Below are positions 1-60,312 of a stretch of 64,000 nt of DNA, in pieces; the first letter of the stretch is position 1; every line of letters starts with the position of its first letter. The notes under the pieces are model-generated. The model had not been told where the DNA came from, did not search any database, and worked only from the letters and a program-made list of their open reading frames with translations. The position numbers were made by a program, and so were the translations under genes. Source of the DNA: Lamellibrachia satsuma (Eukaryota; Annelida; Polychaeta; Sabellida; Siboglinidae). The stretch lies in the NCBI GenBank assembly GCA_033239005.1, contig BSQZ01000037.1, forward strand, positions 2,796,501 to 2,860,500, read 5' to 3'.

Positions 1-382
1 GAAGGACATGCACCGATGTCAAAGTGTGAGAGTGCAGGATCATGTGAAAAAGAAATGGGAACCAGCCATAGTGAAATAGAAGGTTGGCGAACCGAGGTTA
101 TACATAGTCACCACCGAATCTGGAGCTGAGTATCGCAGGAATCGGCGCCACGTAAGAACGACTGAAGAAATCTTCAGACTCCCAGATAGACGCCACGATG
201 ACGAGAACACAGACGGAGAGCACGAAGCAGTTAATCCAGCTGAACCGGTAACTTGTGAAGAACAGAGCCAGGGAAACGAATCAAGCCATGTGGCTGGACA
301 AGCATGTGCTTACATCGGAGACGCGCCATACAAGACAAGAGCGGGGAGATCTGTGCAACCACCAAACCGTCTTGATGTCTGA
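1..382 (+). pseudogene. Ty3/gypsy-type retrotransposon, C-terminal end of pol (integrase tail)
   Basis: Reading the frame that ends at the TGA at 380-382 gives the usual end of a gypsy integrase: a W-EPAIV stretch, then GEPRLYIVTTESG, then YRRNRRHVRTT, an acidic linker, and a final RAGRSVQPPNRLDV. The RRNRRH-R and PPNRLD blocks are hallmarks of animal Ty3/gypsy pol C-termini. An in-frame TAG at 77-79 interrupts it, so this copy is broken. The element continues off the left edge. A polypurine tract and possible LTR start follow at 631-641. Confidence 0.75.
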
Positions 383-630
383 AGAGTGCCATAACATTAT
401 GATTCAGTGAAATATGAACTGTGTAATCTTAAGTATTGATTAGTGTCTTAATCAAACATACTTCTATGTGACATTACATTCTTAATTATATCATAGTTTA
501 GTTCCTCGGTGGTACTGGTTCATTTTATGTTCATTTTGATTGACATTAGCAGATAGCAGATTAAGAAGAATTGTTATAATTATGGATGACACATTTTAGC
601 AGAGAATGGATCAATAAATGTGTTTTCTTA

Positions 631-727
631 AAAAGGGAGATGTTATAATTATATACTTATTGTGCTGCCACCCAGCGGACAATGAGGACATAAAGGGCTT
701 ACACTTCTACTGTTCAACCAACGTCGT
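631..727 (+). mobile_element. Polypurine tract and possible 3' LTR start of the gypsy element
   Basis: AAAAGGGAGA at 631-640 is a good polypurine primer, followed directly at 641 by TGTTATAATT, the TG start typical of an LTR. It lies about 250 bp after the pol stop, the expected place. No LTR end or second LTR is visible; a LINE begins around 728, so the LTR is probably truncated there. Confidence 0.45.
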
Positions 728-2835
728 TTGTGTGGGAAAAGGTACGATTACTGGAAAGCGAATATGGCAAAAATGAATGCAGCCTTTCATAATGCTAAGT
801 GGGAAGAAGAAGTGGAAAAAAGGGGCAAACCAGGTGGAAATACTTTAAGTCGAAAATTTACGAGGATTTTTTTTAATGTGACTTTAAGAGAAAAGAAGAA
901 GCCAAATTCTAAACCCCTTGGCAAACTAAGAAAGTCCTTAGATCGCTAAAGAAACAAATTAAACGTTGGAAAAGGTATGAAAGAACTAGTAGGACCAAAG
1001 GGTGTTTTACGTGTGCTTCTTCCTTGGCAGAGCAGCTGTCCCTCTCCGCTGTGGGGGAGGGCGTTGACGCAGTGCACCAAGGAAGGCGTTGACTTCTGTG
1101 TTGAACTTGTTTATCTCCCTGATTGCAACTATTTCCTCTGGTGGTTCATTCCAGTGTTGGCAGACAGTTGATAAGAATGCCCTCCTATCACCAGTGTTCG
1201 GTGGTGGAATTACCACCGCTGCTGTGTGGCGATACTGGAGGAGGTGGTAACATGTTATTGAGTAGTGTTTGGTGCATCTCCATAGTATATTGTCTCATTT
1301 GTGCTAGTTAGTTATAATTTTGATAGCTCGCTTCTTGGTGGCATCAAGTCTGCCTAGCGATGTTTCGGAGGCTGCCATCCATACAGATCGGACATATTCC
1401 ATCTCACAATGCTCTTTTAGATCATAGCCTGCGGGCTTGGGTTCAAGTAAGGTGAAACTCTTTTCAGGAGGAGTGTGAAGAATATAAGAGGTAAAGAAAT
1501 AAAACAACGGTATCAGGAGAAAAGAACAAAGGGAGAAAACAAAGACAAACCAAAGATTTTGTTTAGTTGTGTAAGTAGTAAGCAAAATGTGAAACCTGTC
1601 ATACCACATTTAAGAACGGAGGACGGCGAAACCACAATAAATGACCAGAAAATAGCTGACGTTCTTGTTCTTTGAATCATTATTCAAATAGGAATATGAT
1701 GGTGAAAATATTTTACCAGAATTTGAAAACAGAGTTCCAGAAAATAAGGTTTTAAAAGAGATCACATTTACTGAGCTAGATATATTTATAAAGTCACAGA
1801 AGTTACAAGAAGACAAGCTTGTGGACCAAAAGGTATACATCTAAAGATATTGAAGAATGGTGCTGAAATTTTAGCTAAACCGTTTTTTCGCAATATTCGC
1901 TTAATCATTGTCTTGTGATGTAGTATCATTATAATGGGAATTAGCAAATATTTTCCAACTTATAAGAAAGGATCCCCGTATATGGCTAGTAATTGTAGAC
2001 CAGTGAGATTAACTTGTCTAGCCAACAAACTGTTGGAATCTTGTGTGAGAGATGCAATGTTAAAACATTTATTAGAAAACAATTATTTAATATCTTAGAT
2101 CAAAGCGATTTTACTGGGGGTCTTTCGTGTCTAACAAATATGATAATAATATTTAAAAGTTGGACAGAAGATGTGGAGCAGGGACGTAGTGTTGATGTTA
2201 TGTCGGGATTTTGGATTCAAGATGCCGTTGATTAAGTCCTAGAAAAGAGGTTGTTGCAGAATCTATCTGCTTACGGAAGAGAAATGTAAAGGATGGATAG
2301 TTAATGCTCTGTATGATAAAAAAATGCGAATTATGGTAAGAGGTGGATATTGTGAATGGTATGATGTAGTCAGTGGGTTTCCGCAATGTGAAATGTTTGT
2401 TGATGACACCAAATTATTCAGAACACTAAAACCAAATCTGACTTTGAAATACAAATTGATTTAGATAATTTAAGTAAGTGGAATAATAAATGGAATTTAA
2501 GTAAGTGGAATAATAAATGGTGTCTAACGTTCAACACAAGTAAATGGAAAAGGCTGCATCTAGGCACAGATAGTCCTCAATTCCAGCACACCATGACACC
2601 CGAAAATAATAATATGGTTTTAACGGAAATTGTTCAGGAGAAAGATCTAGATGTTTGGGTTTCAAATAATTTTAAATGTGAGAAACAAGTTGTCGCTGTA
2701 TACCGTCAACCAATGGTAGGTAGTTCTTTGTTCAATATAGAGCGATTATTCACTTTGACAGAGAAATATACAACATTGTTTATAATACATATGTTAGACT
2801 ACATCTAGAATGTTGTGTACAAACACAGTCACGTT
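728..2835 (+). mobile_element. Decayed CR1/jockey-like LINE, interrupted by an antisense insertion
   Basis: Pieces of a reverse-transcriptase ORF occur in order across several frames: a KQIKRWKRYERTSR segment near 945-985, a KGENKDKPK and VIPHLRTEDG segment at 1530-1625, a SNCRPVRLTCLANKLLES segment at 1990-2040, and the thumb-like block with EKDLDVWVSNNFKCEKQV at 2640-2690. Frameshifts and stops make it non-functional. The order matches the endonuclease/RT ORF of CR1/jockey elements. Bases 990-1480 do not belong to it (see the antisense entry). Confidence 0.7.
990..1480 (-). mobile_element. 3' end of a second LINE, inserted antisense
   Basis: On the minus strand this reads as an RT C-terminus: VRSVWMAASETSLGRLDATKKRA (1320-1390), then a decayed stretch, then STVCQHWNEPPEEIV and INKFNTEVNAFLG (1080-1190). 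The WNxLPxxIV...F...VN.FL ending is usual for CR1/L2-type ORF2 proteins. A related antisense copy lies at 39920-40290. The surrounding plus-strand LINE resumes at about 1475, so this is a nested insertion. Confidence 0.65.
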
Positions 2836-3860
2836 ATTATGCTAAAGATGTTTTAATGCCTTAGAAAGTGCAGTGAGCAGTTAATACAGGAATTCAAAAT
2901 GTATGTTACCCATATATTGTCATATGCAGACTACATATAATAATGCGCAAGTGTGTAAATGTTTCTTTTACAATTTATGTAGTATATATTGAATTGTGAT
3001 AAAGAATATGCTACTGTAATATATACTTGGCTGTAGACAATTAATCCATACATGTAATAATTATCAGAGCCCACTTTTAAAGCAATTTAACACAAAGAAA
3101 TGTGGGCTCCACAACCCAACGCCAGGCTGACTACGCCCCATGCAAGCTTCCTGGACGTCGGGTTCATAGATCCCACAAAAAGCTGTAGCAGACTATTCCT
3201 AAAACAAATAAAAGAAGCAGTGGCATTATTAATGTCATGAGCGCCGCCGATATTATAACTGTTAAGTAACATATCATCGTAACCTTAAACGAAATAGCCT
3301 ATGCCCTACATGCTATCACGCAGTCTATGAAACACGATTTATATCAAAACGCACAAATGGGATATAACGTGTACTGCTAATTAGCCCTGCTTTAAAAAAT
3401 AAACCAACTCATCATTGCAAAGTTGTAACGCTGATTGCAAACATATTCTTGCTTCGTGACATGACTACAGAAGCAGCTGTTAACTTGTTTGTTGAATCGT
3501 AACATAACCATTGAGAAACAGTTGTTAACTTGTCTGTTGAATGGTAACATAATTATTGAGAAACAGCCACACAACTGTAACATACAATCATTAAAATACA
3601 GTCAATTAATAAAAAGAAAATAATTAAAAATGAATTGTGCACAACTGATAAAGAATTTTTCTTTCGTTGTAACACTTCTACATAATCATGATATGTGCGT
3701 GCATTATGTCTACATACATATTTGTGAATATACCACTGCAACATAATATTGTCTAACTAATCGATTCGTGACATTATTCAGCCAGAAGCTATAATCTACA
3801 ACACGAATTACGTAACTACAATAACAGATTAGTCATAGATGATCCTCTGTGTTTTACTAG
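2836..3860. other. Non-coding stretch downstream of the XDH gene
   Basis: No gene or recognisable element was seen. A 45-46 bp direct duplication occurs at 3474-3565 (both copies contain TTGTTAACTTGT-like and AACATAA blocks). The short ORFs here look random. Confidence 0.4.
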
Positions 3861-4021
3861 TGAATCCCTTCGGGGCGACTCTCTGTTTCCCCTTCAGAGA
3901 CCCACAACCCATGGTGTGTAGCTGCCTTTCTTCGGTTCAGGAAACTGCAAGTCACACACCAAATAAGAGGGGGATGGAGAGCAGACACTTATGCAAATAT
4001 AAAACACAGTAATGCAGTGGA

Positions 4022-4027
4022 TTTATT
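4022..4027 (-). promoter_or_regulatory. Candidate polyadenylation signal for XDH
   Basis: AATAAA on the minus strand (TTTATT on the plus strand), about 715 bp beyond the XDH stop codon, in a region with no better hexamer close to the stop. This is a motif match only; a 3' UTR of this length is inferred. Confidence 0.3.
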
Positions 4028-4548
4028 TATAATCAGTTCACATGACAGACATTGTACAAACATATAAAAATGCAACATGGAAGAATCATTGAATCTGGAA
4101 TTCCACATGTTGATGTGTCAGGATGCTCCGTCACATTAATACAATGTTAGGGGACATCGCATAAGTCCCCAAAACCACACTGTGTTTACTACTGGTTCAG
4201 GCCACTACACCCTCTACGTGGTGTGGAACAAAAGATTAAACGCATATTGCCAATCAAAAAGCATTCGTTTGTCCCGTGAAACGTGGTAGCGACCAAACCA
4301 CAACCCACCAATACGCAATGTTATACGGTTTTTGGACTTCGAGAACATTTGTGAATACCCCTTACTTTAGCATGCGCAGGAAATTAACTGTATGATACAA
4401 TATTCAATTTAATTTCATTTAGCTCCCAGTAGTGGAAAAACACAGATACAACTACTTCAAACCATTCCTCAGTTACTATCAGCAAAATAACAAAACATTT
4501 GTCCCTCTCTCATAAGAAGCCATGCACAAATATGGCTTTCTCATGATA

Positions 4549-4628
4549 ATTCCCCCACCAAAAGAGGCCAACCTCTTATAAGGTAATTTTACCTTCGAAG
4601 ATGGGGTGGCCTTATAAAAGGGGGACTA
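4549..4628. repeat. Imperfect inverted repeat (possible hairpin) in the XDH 3' flank
   Basis: The outer arms near 4549-4568 and 4606-4628 (C-run followed by a GGCCA core versus TGGCC followed by a G-run) are imperfect reverse complements. An inner palindrome AAGGTAA/TTTTACCTT lies at 4580-4597. It could fold in the XDH 3' UTR or be a MITE remnant. Confidence 0.35.
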
Positions 4629-4741
4629 TTGTGATTATCACCGAATTGCTAAACAAACGACCTTCTTAAAACAACATTATGTACGATGTAAATAAACATC
4701 ACTGTTGCCGTACTACTATCGGTTCCCTCTCTGAACATTCG

Positions 4742-53272
<48,531 letters not shown>

Positions 53273-53390
53273 GGTGTTGTCTGTGCAATCTTTGCGCATT
53301 GGTTAGATTAGTGTTGACGTCGTTATCAACTGCGCTACTGCGACGTCCTGTTGAGTAGCGCTGCAGTTGACCCCAAATATACCAGAGTGG
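53273..53390 (-). promoter_or_regulatory. Candidate XDH core promoter region
   Basis: Reading the minus strand upstream of the ATG: a CCAAT core at 53303-53299 (CTAACCAATGCG), two palindromic GACGTC (CRE-core) sites at 53316-53321 and 53342-53347, and a TATATTT box at 53381-53375, about 105 bp before the ATG. Motif evidence only; the transcription start is not known. Confidence 0.35.
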
Positions 53391-53747
53391 TACAAATCAA
53401 GATAGTTCACTGACGCGGAAACCGGTTTAGCGAGATGAGGTAAGCGCTGCGAGATTTGTTTTTTTAGTCGGCCTCTAGGCATGAGCGGTTTACTCCGCCT
53501 ATATTACGGTAATTACCCGGAGGCCGCCCACGAAAAATAAATGACGCGCGCACATACATACGCGTAGTTCAGGCCTTTGCTACAGAGCAGAATACGAACT
53601 ACAATGGTAAATGTCAGGCTGCAGAATACCCTACAGCTTATTAGGTATATCCATAAGTATTACTTGGGGGTTAAGTGGGCTGATATCAATAGCATATATA
53701 ACTGTAGTTTATAATTATAATGTGATGGTCTAAATATGGTGAAGTGG

Positions 53748-54956
53748 TTGCGTGATAGTGGCCTGTCTCAACTACAGCGCGCACAGAAAGCTATGCGACG
53801 TGATAGTGGCCTGTCTCAACTACAGCGCGCACAGAAAGCTATGCGACGTGATAGTGGCCTGTCTCAACTATACAGCGCGCACAGAAAGCTATGCGACGTG
53901 ATAGTGGCCTGTCTCAACTACAGCGCGCACAGAAAGCTATGCGACGTGGTAGTGGCCTGTCTCAACTACAGCGCGCACAGAAAGCTATGCGACGTGGTAG
54001 TGGCCTGTCTCAACTACAGCGCGCACAGAAAGCTATGCGACGTGGTAGTGGCCTGTCTCAACTACAGCGCGCACAGAAAGCTATGCGAAGTGATAGTGGC
54101 CTGTCTCAACTACAGCGCGCACAGAAAGCTATGCGACGTGTTAGTGGCCTGTCTCAACTACAGCGCGCACAGAAAGCTATGCGAAGTGATAGTGGCCTGT
54201 CTCAACTACAGCGCGCACAGAAAGCTATGCGAAGTGATAGTGGCCTGTCTCAACTACAGCGCGCACAGAAAGCTATGCGACGTGATAGTGGCCTGTCTCA
54301 ACTACAGCGCGCACAGAAAGCTATGCGACGTGATAGTGGCCTGTCTCAACTACAGCGCCCACAGAAAGCTATGCGACGTGATAGTGGCCTGTCTCAACTA
54401 CAGCGCCCACAGAAAGCTATGCGGCGTGATAGTGGCCTGTCTCAACTACAGCGCGCACAGAAAGCTATGCGGCGTGATAGTGGCCTGTCTCAACTACAGC
54501 GCGCACAGAAAGCTATGCGACGTGATAGTGGCCTGTCTCAACTACAGCGCGCACAGAAAGCTATGCGACGTGATAGTGGCCTGTCTCAACTACAGCGCGC
54601 ACAGAAAGCTATGCGACGTGATAGTGGCCTGTCTCAACTACAGCGCCCACAGAAAGCTATGCGACGTGATAGTGGCCTGTCTCAACTACAGCGCGCACAG
54701 AAAGCTATGCGACGTGATAGTGGCCTGTCTCAACTACAGCGCGCACAGAAAGCTATGCGACGTGATAGTGGCCTGTCTCAACTACAGCGCGCACAGAAAG
54801 CTATGCGACGTGATAGTGGCATGTCTCAACTACAGCGCGCACAGAAAGCTAAGCGACGTGATAGTGGCCTGTCTCAACTACAGCGCACACAGAAAGCTAT
54901 GCGACGTGATAGTGGCCTATCTCAACTACAGCGCACACAGAAAGCTATGCGACGAC
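53748..54956. repeat. 48-bp minisatellite, about 25 copies, upstream of XDH
   Basis: The near-perfect unit GACGTGATAGTGGCCTGTCT plus CAACTACAGCGCGCACAGAA plus AGCTATGC repeats every 48 bp, with one 2-bp insertion at about 53872. Because 48 is a multiple of three, plus-strand frames stay open for up to 426 codons. Variant sites (GAT/GGT, CGT/AGT, GCA/CCA) are mostly non-synonymous in the open frame, so coding is unlikely. Nearly every unit keeps an RCGTG core. Confidence 0.95.
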
Positions 54957-55594
54957 GAAATCCAAAAGGACACAGAATACAAGCAACATTATAATTATAC
55001 ACTTCAAAGTACATGAATACTTAACCCAGATAAACTATCATATCATACGTTCACCGTCATTACTACATCCCACCTCAAAATCCCATCTCCTATCTATTGT
55101 TAGGCCAAACTCCCACCATTTTGGTGGGTGGGGGGGCTCAATATATTTCCAGTATACCATCGTTGAGACAAATTCCACAGCGAATTCAGGGTATCAGATC
55201 ATAATTATTGGATAATTAATGGTATGCATTTTGACATCTCAAAACGCGTTTTTACGATAAATGTAAACACTCAGACTGAGAGGTCTCATTGATTTGTGAA
55301 TCAAATATGTTAGTGAAATAATCTATGTCACGATCTACCCGCCACCAACTCAACATCAGAGCAATATATTACTTCAAAAGAATGCTTTGTCAGATAAAGG
55401 AAGGTTTCAGCTATACCTTCATTATGATTTTCAGTCCTGTTAAACCTGACCTTTTGCCCTTGTCATTGAATGTGGATGTGATCTCGCAACTTGTTAATGC
55501 GTGGAATACAAAGCTTGAAACATGCACGTTCCAAGGCTTCTATAGATCGAAATGTATTAATGTTGTATAAAGAGAAATATATTCCCAGCTAAAC

Positions 55595-55705
55595 CTGACA
55601 CACGTATTGTTGTCCACGTTCTGCATGCTCTGGAACAGGGTGGAATGGTAGCTCCGGTCATCACTGTAGATGTATATGTAGTGGTTATCCTAGCTGGACA
55701 GTTTC
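55595..55705 (+). pseudogene. Fragment of a transposon-associated ORF (DTR...VDxxVVVIL motif)
   Basis: The plus strand reads PDTRIVVHVLHALEQGG then VITVDVYVVVILAGQFLH before stops. This resembles the EADTR...H and VDTDVVVI blocks of repeat-associated proteins common in invertebrate genomes. The copy is short and its function is unknown. Confidence 0.4.
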
Positions 55706-57069
55706 TTCACACCACCTTGCTAAAACGTGGATGAATTCCCCAGAAGACTTTGGTTGGTTCGAAAACGTTTGGAGACCCATTTGTATAAGATTTCATGAAT
55801 AGCGTGGATATAATTGACCAGGTGTTCTGGTGTAAAACAATATCTTGAAAATACTTATGTGCGAAAGCATTTATGGAATGCACTGCACCCATCAAACGTG
55901 ATTAATATAATCACATTGATATGTTGGCGTTCCTTGCCTCAGTAGCTGCCCATATCAGTTGACATTGCTTGTATTGTCATAATATTATGTAGCACTACAC
56001 CTGATGTGTTGATACATACGTATTAAATATTCAGTTCATAGTATATTTTAGAAGGTCCTAGCATCACTTAAGTAATACATGAACATTCACCATATGTAAA
56101 CTTCAAACAAATCATATTACGTTATGCTGCAAATAGTGTACGTTGTTACGGATACTAGCATAATCAATGAATAGTGATTTTTTTCCAACCATCAATTATT
56201 GAAACTTTTAAACACATGAATCGAAAAGATTGTCATATTATCTGCATCTAAGGACAAACATAATTAAAATATTATTAATTTAATTAACTTTATTAGTGTT
56301 TGTTCATTTGAACAGGTGTCCGATGGTAAAAATCGGGACTCCGAAAACGCTTGCGCACATCAGAACCCGCGTGTAGGAAATTTGTACTGAACGATTTTCA
56401 CTAGAATTCTATCGATCGTAAAATAAAAAATAATCAACCTACCATGACTTACTATACACCACAAGACTCCAAGAAGCCACATGAAAAATGTGGTGGTGTT
56501 GTCTGCCAAGTAACTATTATTTTGCTAACCGCCCTGACTATTACTACTCTGCGAGTACGATGCTTATCAGTTCAACGAAAACATGTCCCACTTTAAGGGA
56601 ACGGTTTTATGTCAGAGAATTTCCATACTGGAGGTGGTAAAACATATTCTTTCAGTACCTAGTTGGCTAGTCGATCGGCACCAATGACTTTATCTTTCCT
56701 GATGTTTAGTGGTAGTGGTGAAGTAGTGTCTGACTTACAAAAAACCTGTAATTATAAATATAATCTGCAAAATACTACCTTGAGTAAATCATCACCAAAC
56801 ACAGCTTCTAACATTAGCGCGTATTACATATATTACGTAATTATGTCTCACACTAATTAATTGCCGTCAGATTGCTCCCTGAGCCGAGGCATTTCTGAAC
56901 TTTATTTCCAGAGAAATTCATCTGCCAGCAATTGACCACCCGCCACCAAAATACCAGGGCCATGCAGATTACATTGGCTAAACATTGTGCAATTACTCGG
57001 TACTGTCCTACTAATATAAATAGATAGGCCTATATAAGGACATACGAGAAAATTATAATTCCGAGTACT

Positions 57070-57225
57070 GCATATAAACATGGATGCCACATCGTAAGGA
57101 AGATATCGATAGACTAGAAAGAATACAACGACGAGCATCCAGAGAGTGTAACGTTTGTATAGGGCTCTTTGAAGCAACTAAGCTAACTCCAGAACGGAGA
57201 TACCTGGAAAAACGGTATTAACAAC
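57070..57225 (+). mobile_element. CR1-like LINE RT fragment
   Basis: The plus strand reads MPHRKEDIDRLERIQRRASR, the thumb segment WxPYRKxDIDxLExIQRRATK seen in the other CR1-like copies here, then degenerates. Confidence 0.5.
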
Positions 57226-59679
57226 CTCTTTCGTACATGCTGAACTATAATCCGAACAATGAACATGTACAAACAAGACAATTGCTTTGCACAGTGCATT
57301 TATTTCCACACTTCCTGTATAACAAATGTTCACGGATATCATATAAAACGTACCGTGCACGTTTCAAAATTTTTTTAATGTAAGTACATCCGTATAAATT
57401 GCACCAGTGAAATAAATACATACATACGCATAACATCATTAACTTGTGCATGACGCTTTCGTGTAGTCATATAGGCATAAGTACCCATTGGGGCGTTCAA
57501 TGGTGGCGTTATTAAATGAAAATGTGTCGTTGCCGCTACGGTACACACCGGAAAACAGGGTGGCGCGCAATGCATTATGGATGGCCCTGATTACAACAAT
57601 GATTGATTTGTTCCCTTAAATTTCTGGCTACATTACCGTCTTCGCATAAGTTTCTGGACACATCACCTTGTTCTCTTATATCTCTGGCCACGACATATTA
57701 GCTTGTCCCCGTCAGTTTCTGGCCACATTAGCTTCCCAACAGCTCCACACTGGTCACTCATAAACGGCGAGTAAATAAGATATTTGTACGACATATCAAG
57801 TCCGTTGTGTACATGGAAAACTTTAAATATAGATTTCCAACGGACATTGAATGTTTGTTGTAAAGTAATCAAGTTAATCACGTATGCACACGCACATGAA
57901 CTTTTATATTCGTACATATAAAACATTTTGTAAAAAACTCATGATTGGCACACCGACATAAAAAAAATAACATTTCACATAAATAGAATTAATTAACTGA
58001 ATTAATATAGGCCATGTATTCAACTAAAATATAAATCAGCGTTACCACCTTGTTCCCTGCACTGATATTCCCGTCATATATGAATAATAGCAGCATTCAT
58101 AGCACAAACATATTACGACATAACATAGACATATTGCGTAATAATAGTAATAATAGGAAATACTAACGATGTTGCACATTCGAGTTTGAGTCAAACTCTA
58201 ACTGCCTCAATGCCATTAACACCATCATAATCTCCAGATGGCAAGACAAAAATCACAATTCATAAGTGCTTCAAAGAGCTGTGGTATCAGGAAACGAAGT
58301 CATGCACATAGAACGACAAGTCATTCGAATAAAACTCGAGTACATAAGAATGACCTTCTGAGCTAAGCAGACTGTTTGGCCTTCACAATAAATACATGTG
58401 AAGTGACTCTGACTGGTGCTTGAAATCACTTTCCTGGCTGGTTGCATTCACAAACCACCAAAGTGACGTTCGCATTGCACAACAGGGCGTTCCTCAATGG
58501 CCACATCAGGTAATTGATTAATCACTCCCTGTTGCCGGCTCTCCGTCTAGTTAATTGGACTTCCAAGCCACACTAATTGGGACACATCATCATGCTAGTT
58601 GTCCCTACTGCAGAACTGTCTCGGCCTAACCGACTGGATTTCTTAGTCACCTGATTGGGCACTTACTATCACAACAAGGAGAGCAACATGGCCGCCAGTA
58701 TCGACATGGACAAATAGCAACAATACATTATAGCAACAAGTATAATACTGCAACATTTCATCACACCCAGCAATTAATACATTGACATCGTGCAATTAAA
58801 GTATGTGTCAAACATTAAAACAGGATGAAGTTAATATGGTTTGACTGATTGCCAAAATTGCAAGATGTCATCATATTTATGGAATGCTGCTAAATGAAAA
58901 CGTTATATAACTATATCATTACAATGAACAGAAATAATCACCAGCGGTCTGTGAATATCCTACCTCCAACGGATTCAAACATAATATAATAAACATGACA
59001 TACGCTGTTCTTAATTAAACTAGTAAAGTAATAAATAGTAGAATGTGTTCCATTCATTAATAAAATATTAATTCAGGTGTAATAAAGTAGATGTAAGAAA
59101 GTAGTCGAAACGTATACCCATTCATGCAAAATCGTCATTCTCAGATTGTGAACACTCACAAACAGAATTGGACGTTTAACCGAGAAACGGTTCGATGAAG
59201 GTCACGCGGTGCCCATGCACCAAACAAAAAGATAAAGATTGCGTAAAACATAAATAGTTTTCAATTTAAATACAGCAAAGGTCTTGTGCTTAGTACACAT
59301 AAATGGTTGACACGATTAGCATAACGATGTGAATTCAGTAGAAATAAAACCATTTGTATTCAGTTGTTAATCATGTGTCGACAACTTCAGCACTGACCGA
59401 GTCTCCAAAGGCAATGGTATCTCCCGCCTGGACGGTCAACGATAAACCAAACATTACATGAAGTGGAATGCTTGTATTCATGGCCCTGATTGAGAAACAC
59501 CCGACAACAATCCCTGAATGTACGAACACTACTCAAGTGACATCTGAACTACATTTAATCACACATGTGTGAACAGCATGACACTGCTGCTCGTGTGTTC
59601 GCAGTCACGCGCGCGCTCCACATACACGCATATTATGTGTGCATGCATTATATGCAATTATGACAGTTGAAGACATATT

Positions 59680-59850
59680 ACTTATTTGACTTATTACCTG
59701 ATGTTAACTTATTTATCTTAGCTTATTTAATCGATTTTAACTTATTTTAATTCATCTTAATTTATTTTGACTTATTTAGCTTATTTGACTGGTTTTAACT
59801 TGTCTTAATTTATATCAATTTATATTGAGTCATCTTACAAATTTTACGTT
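59680..59850. repeat. Degenerate ACTTATTT-type low-complexity tract
   Basis: Repeated variants of TTAACTTATTTA and TTGACTTATTTAG in an AT-rich stretch just downstream of DDHD1. Confidence 0.6.
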
Positions 59851-59897
59851 GTTAGCGCCTTTGAGCAGGTTTTACACGGCGTATTATAAATGGTTAA

Positions 59898-59908
59898 TTT
59901 ATTTATTA
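59898..59908 (-). promoter_or_regulatory. Candidate polyadenylation signals for DDHD1
   Basis: Overlapping AATAAA hexamers on the minus strand (TTTATTTATT on the plus strand) about 230 bp beyond the DDHD1 stop. Motif match only. Confidence 0.3.
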
Positions 59909-60136
59909 TTAAGCTGGGAGAGCGTCTGTGTCAACGTTAAATGCTGCAGCTGGTCATAGTAGGCAATGGTTGCGTGAGAGGCAAGGTCACCCGTGTCACA
60001 GGAGGCTGGAATGTTACAACCGGAATGAATAATCTATGAGAACTCTATCACCTGTGTGTCTGTCCCCTCACCGTGTGACATGTGATACTTCAATAGCGCG
60101 ACGACAGGGTCACTGTCCCACTGTCCCCAGACTACC

Positions 60137-60312
60137 TTATTGGGACGTCTCCGGATTCTGGGAAGACGACTCATACTCCGGGAAGAGATAGGTTAGGATG
60201 AAGAGCGCTACGTCACAGTCAGTCCAGTAACTGGTGTGGGCTGTGAGTGCAGCGATGTAAGCCTGAGCCATGCCGGCCTCCCGCAGCTGGTAGTCTAGTC
60301 GGTAGGGCAACT
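60137..60312 (-). CDS. DDHD1: DDHD1 last exon
   Basis: Encodes LPYRLDYQLREAGMAQAYIA, ALTAHTSYWTDCDVALFILT and a short acidic tail, then the stop. The RxDYxLREG and HTxYWxxxDVALF motifs end the DDHD domain. Acceptor TTTCAG. Confidence 0.9.

Larger units (their letters stand above)
54957..60136. other. Intergenic region between DDHD1 3' end and the XDH upstream array
   Basis: Mostly AT-rich DNA without a supported gene. Contains a transposon-like ORF fragment (55595-55700), a short LINE RT fragment (57070-57225), and a degenerate ACTTATTT-rich tract (59680-59850). Confidence 0.5.

Noticed and set aside
53736..55016. Plus-strand ORF of 426 codons with 16-residue repeats as a repetitive protein gene
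   Set aside because: The 48-bp unit keeps all frames in register; two frames are open at once and variation is mostly non-synonymous. No start context, homology or splice structure supports coding.
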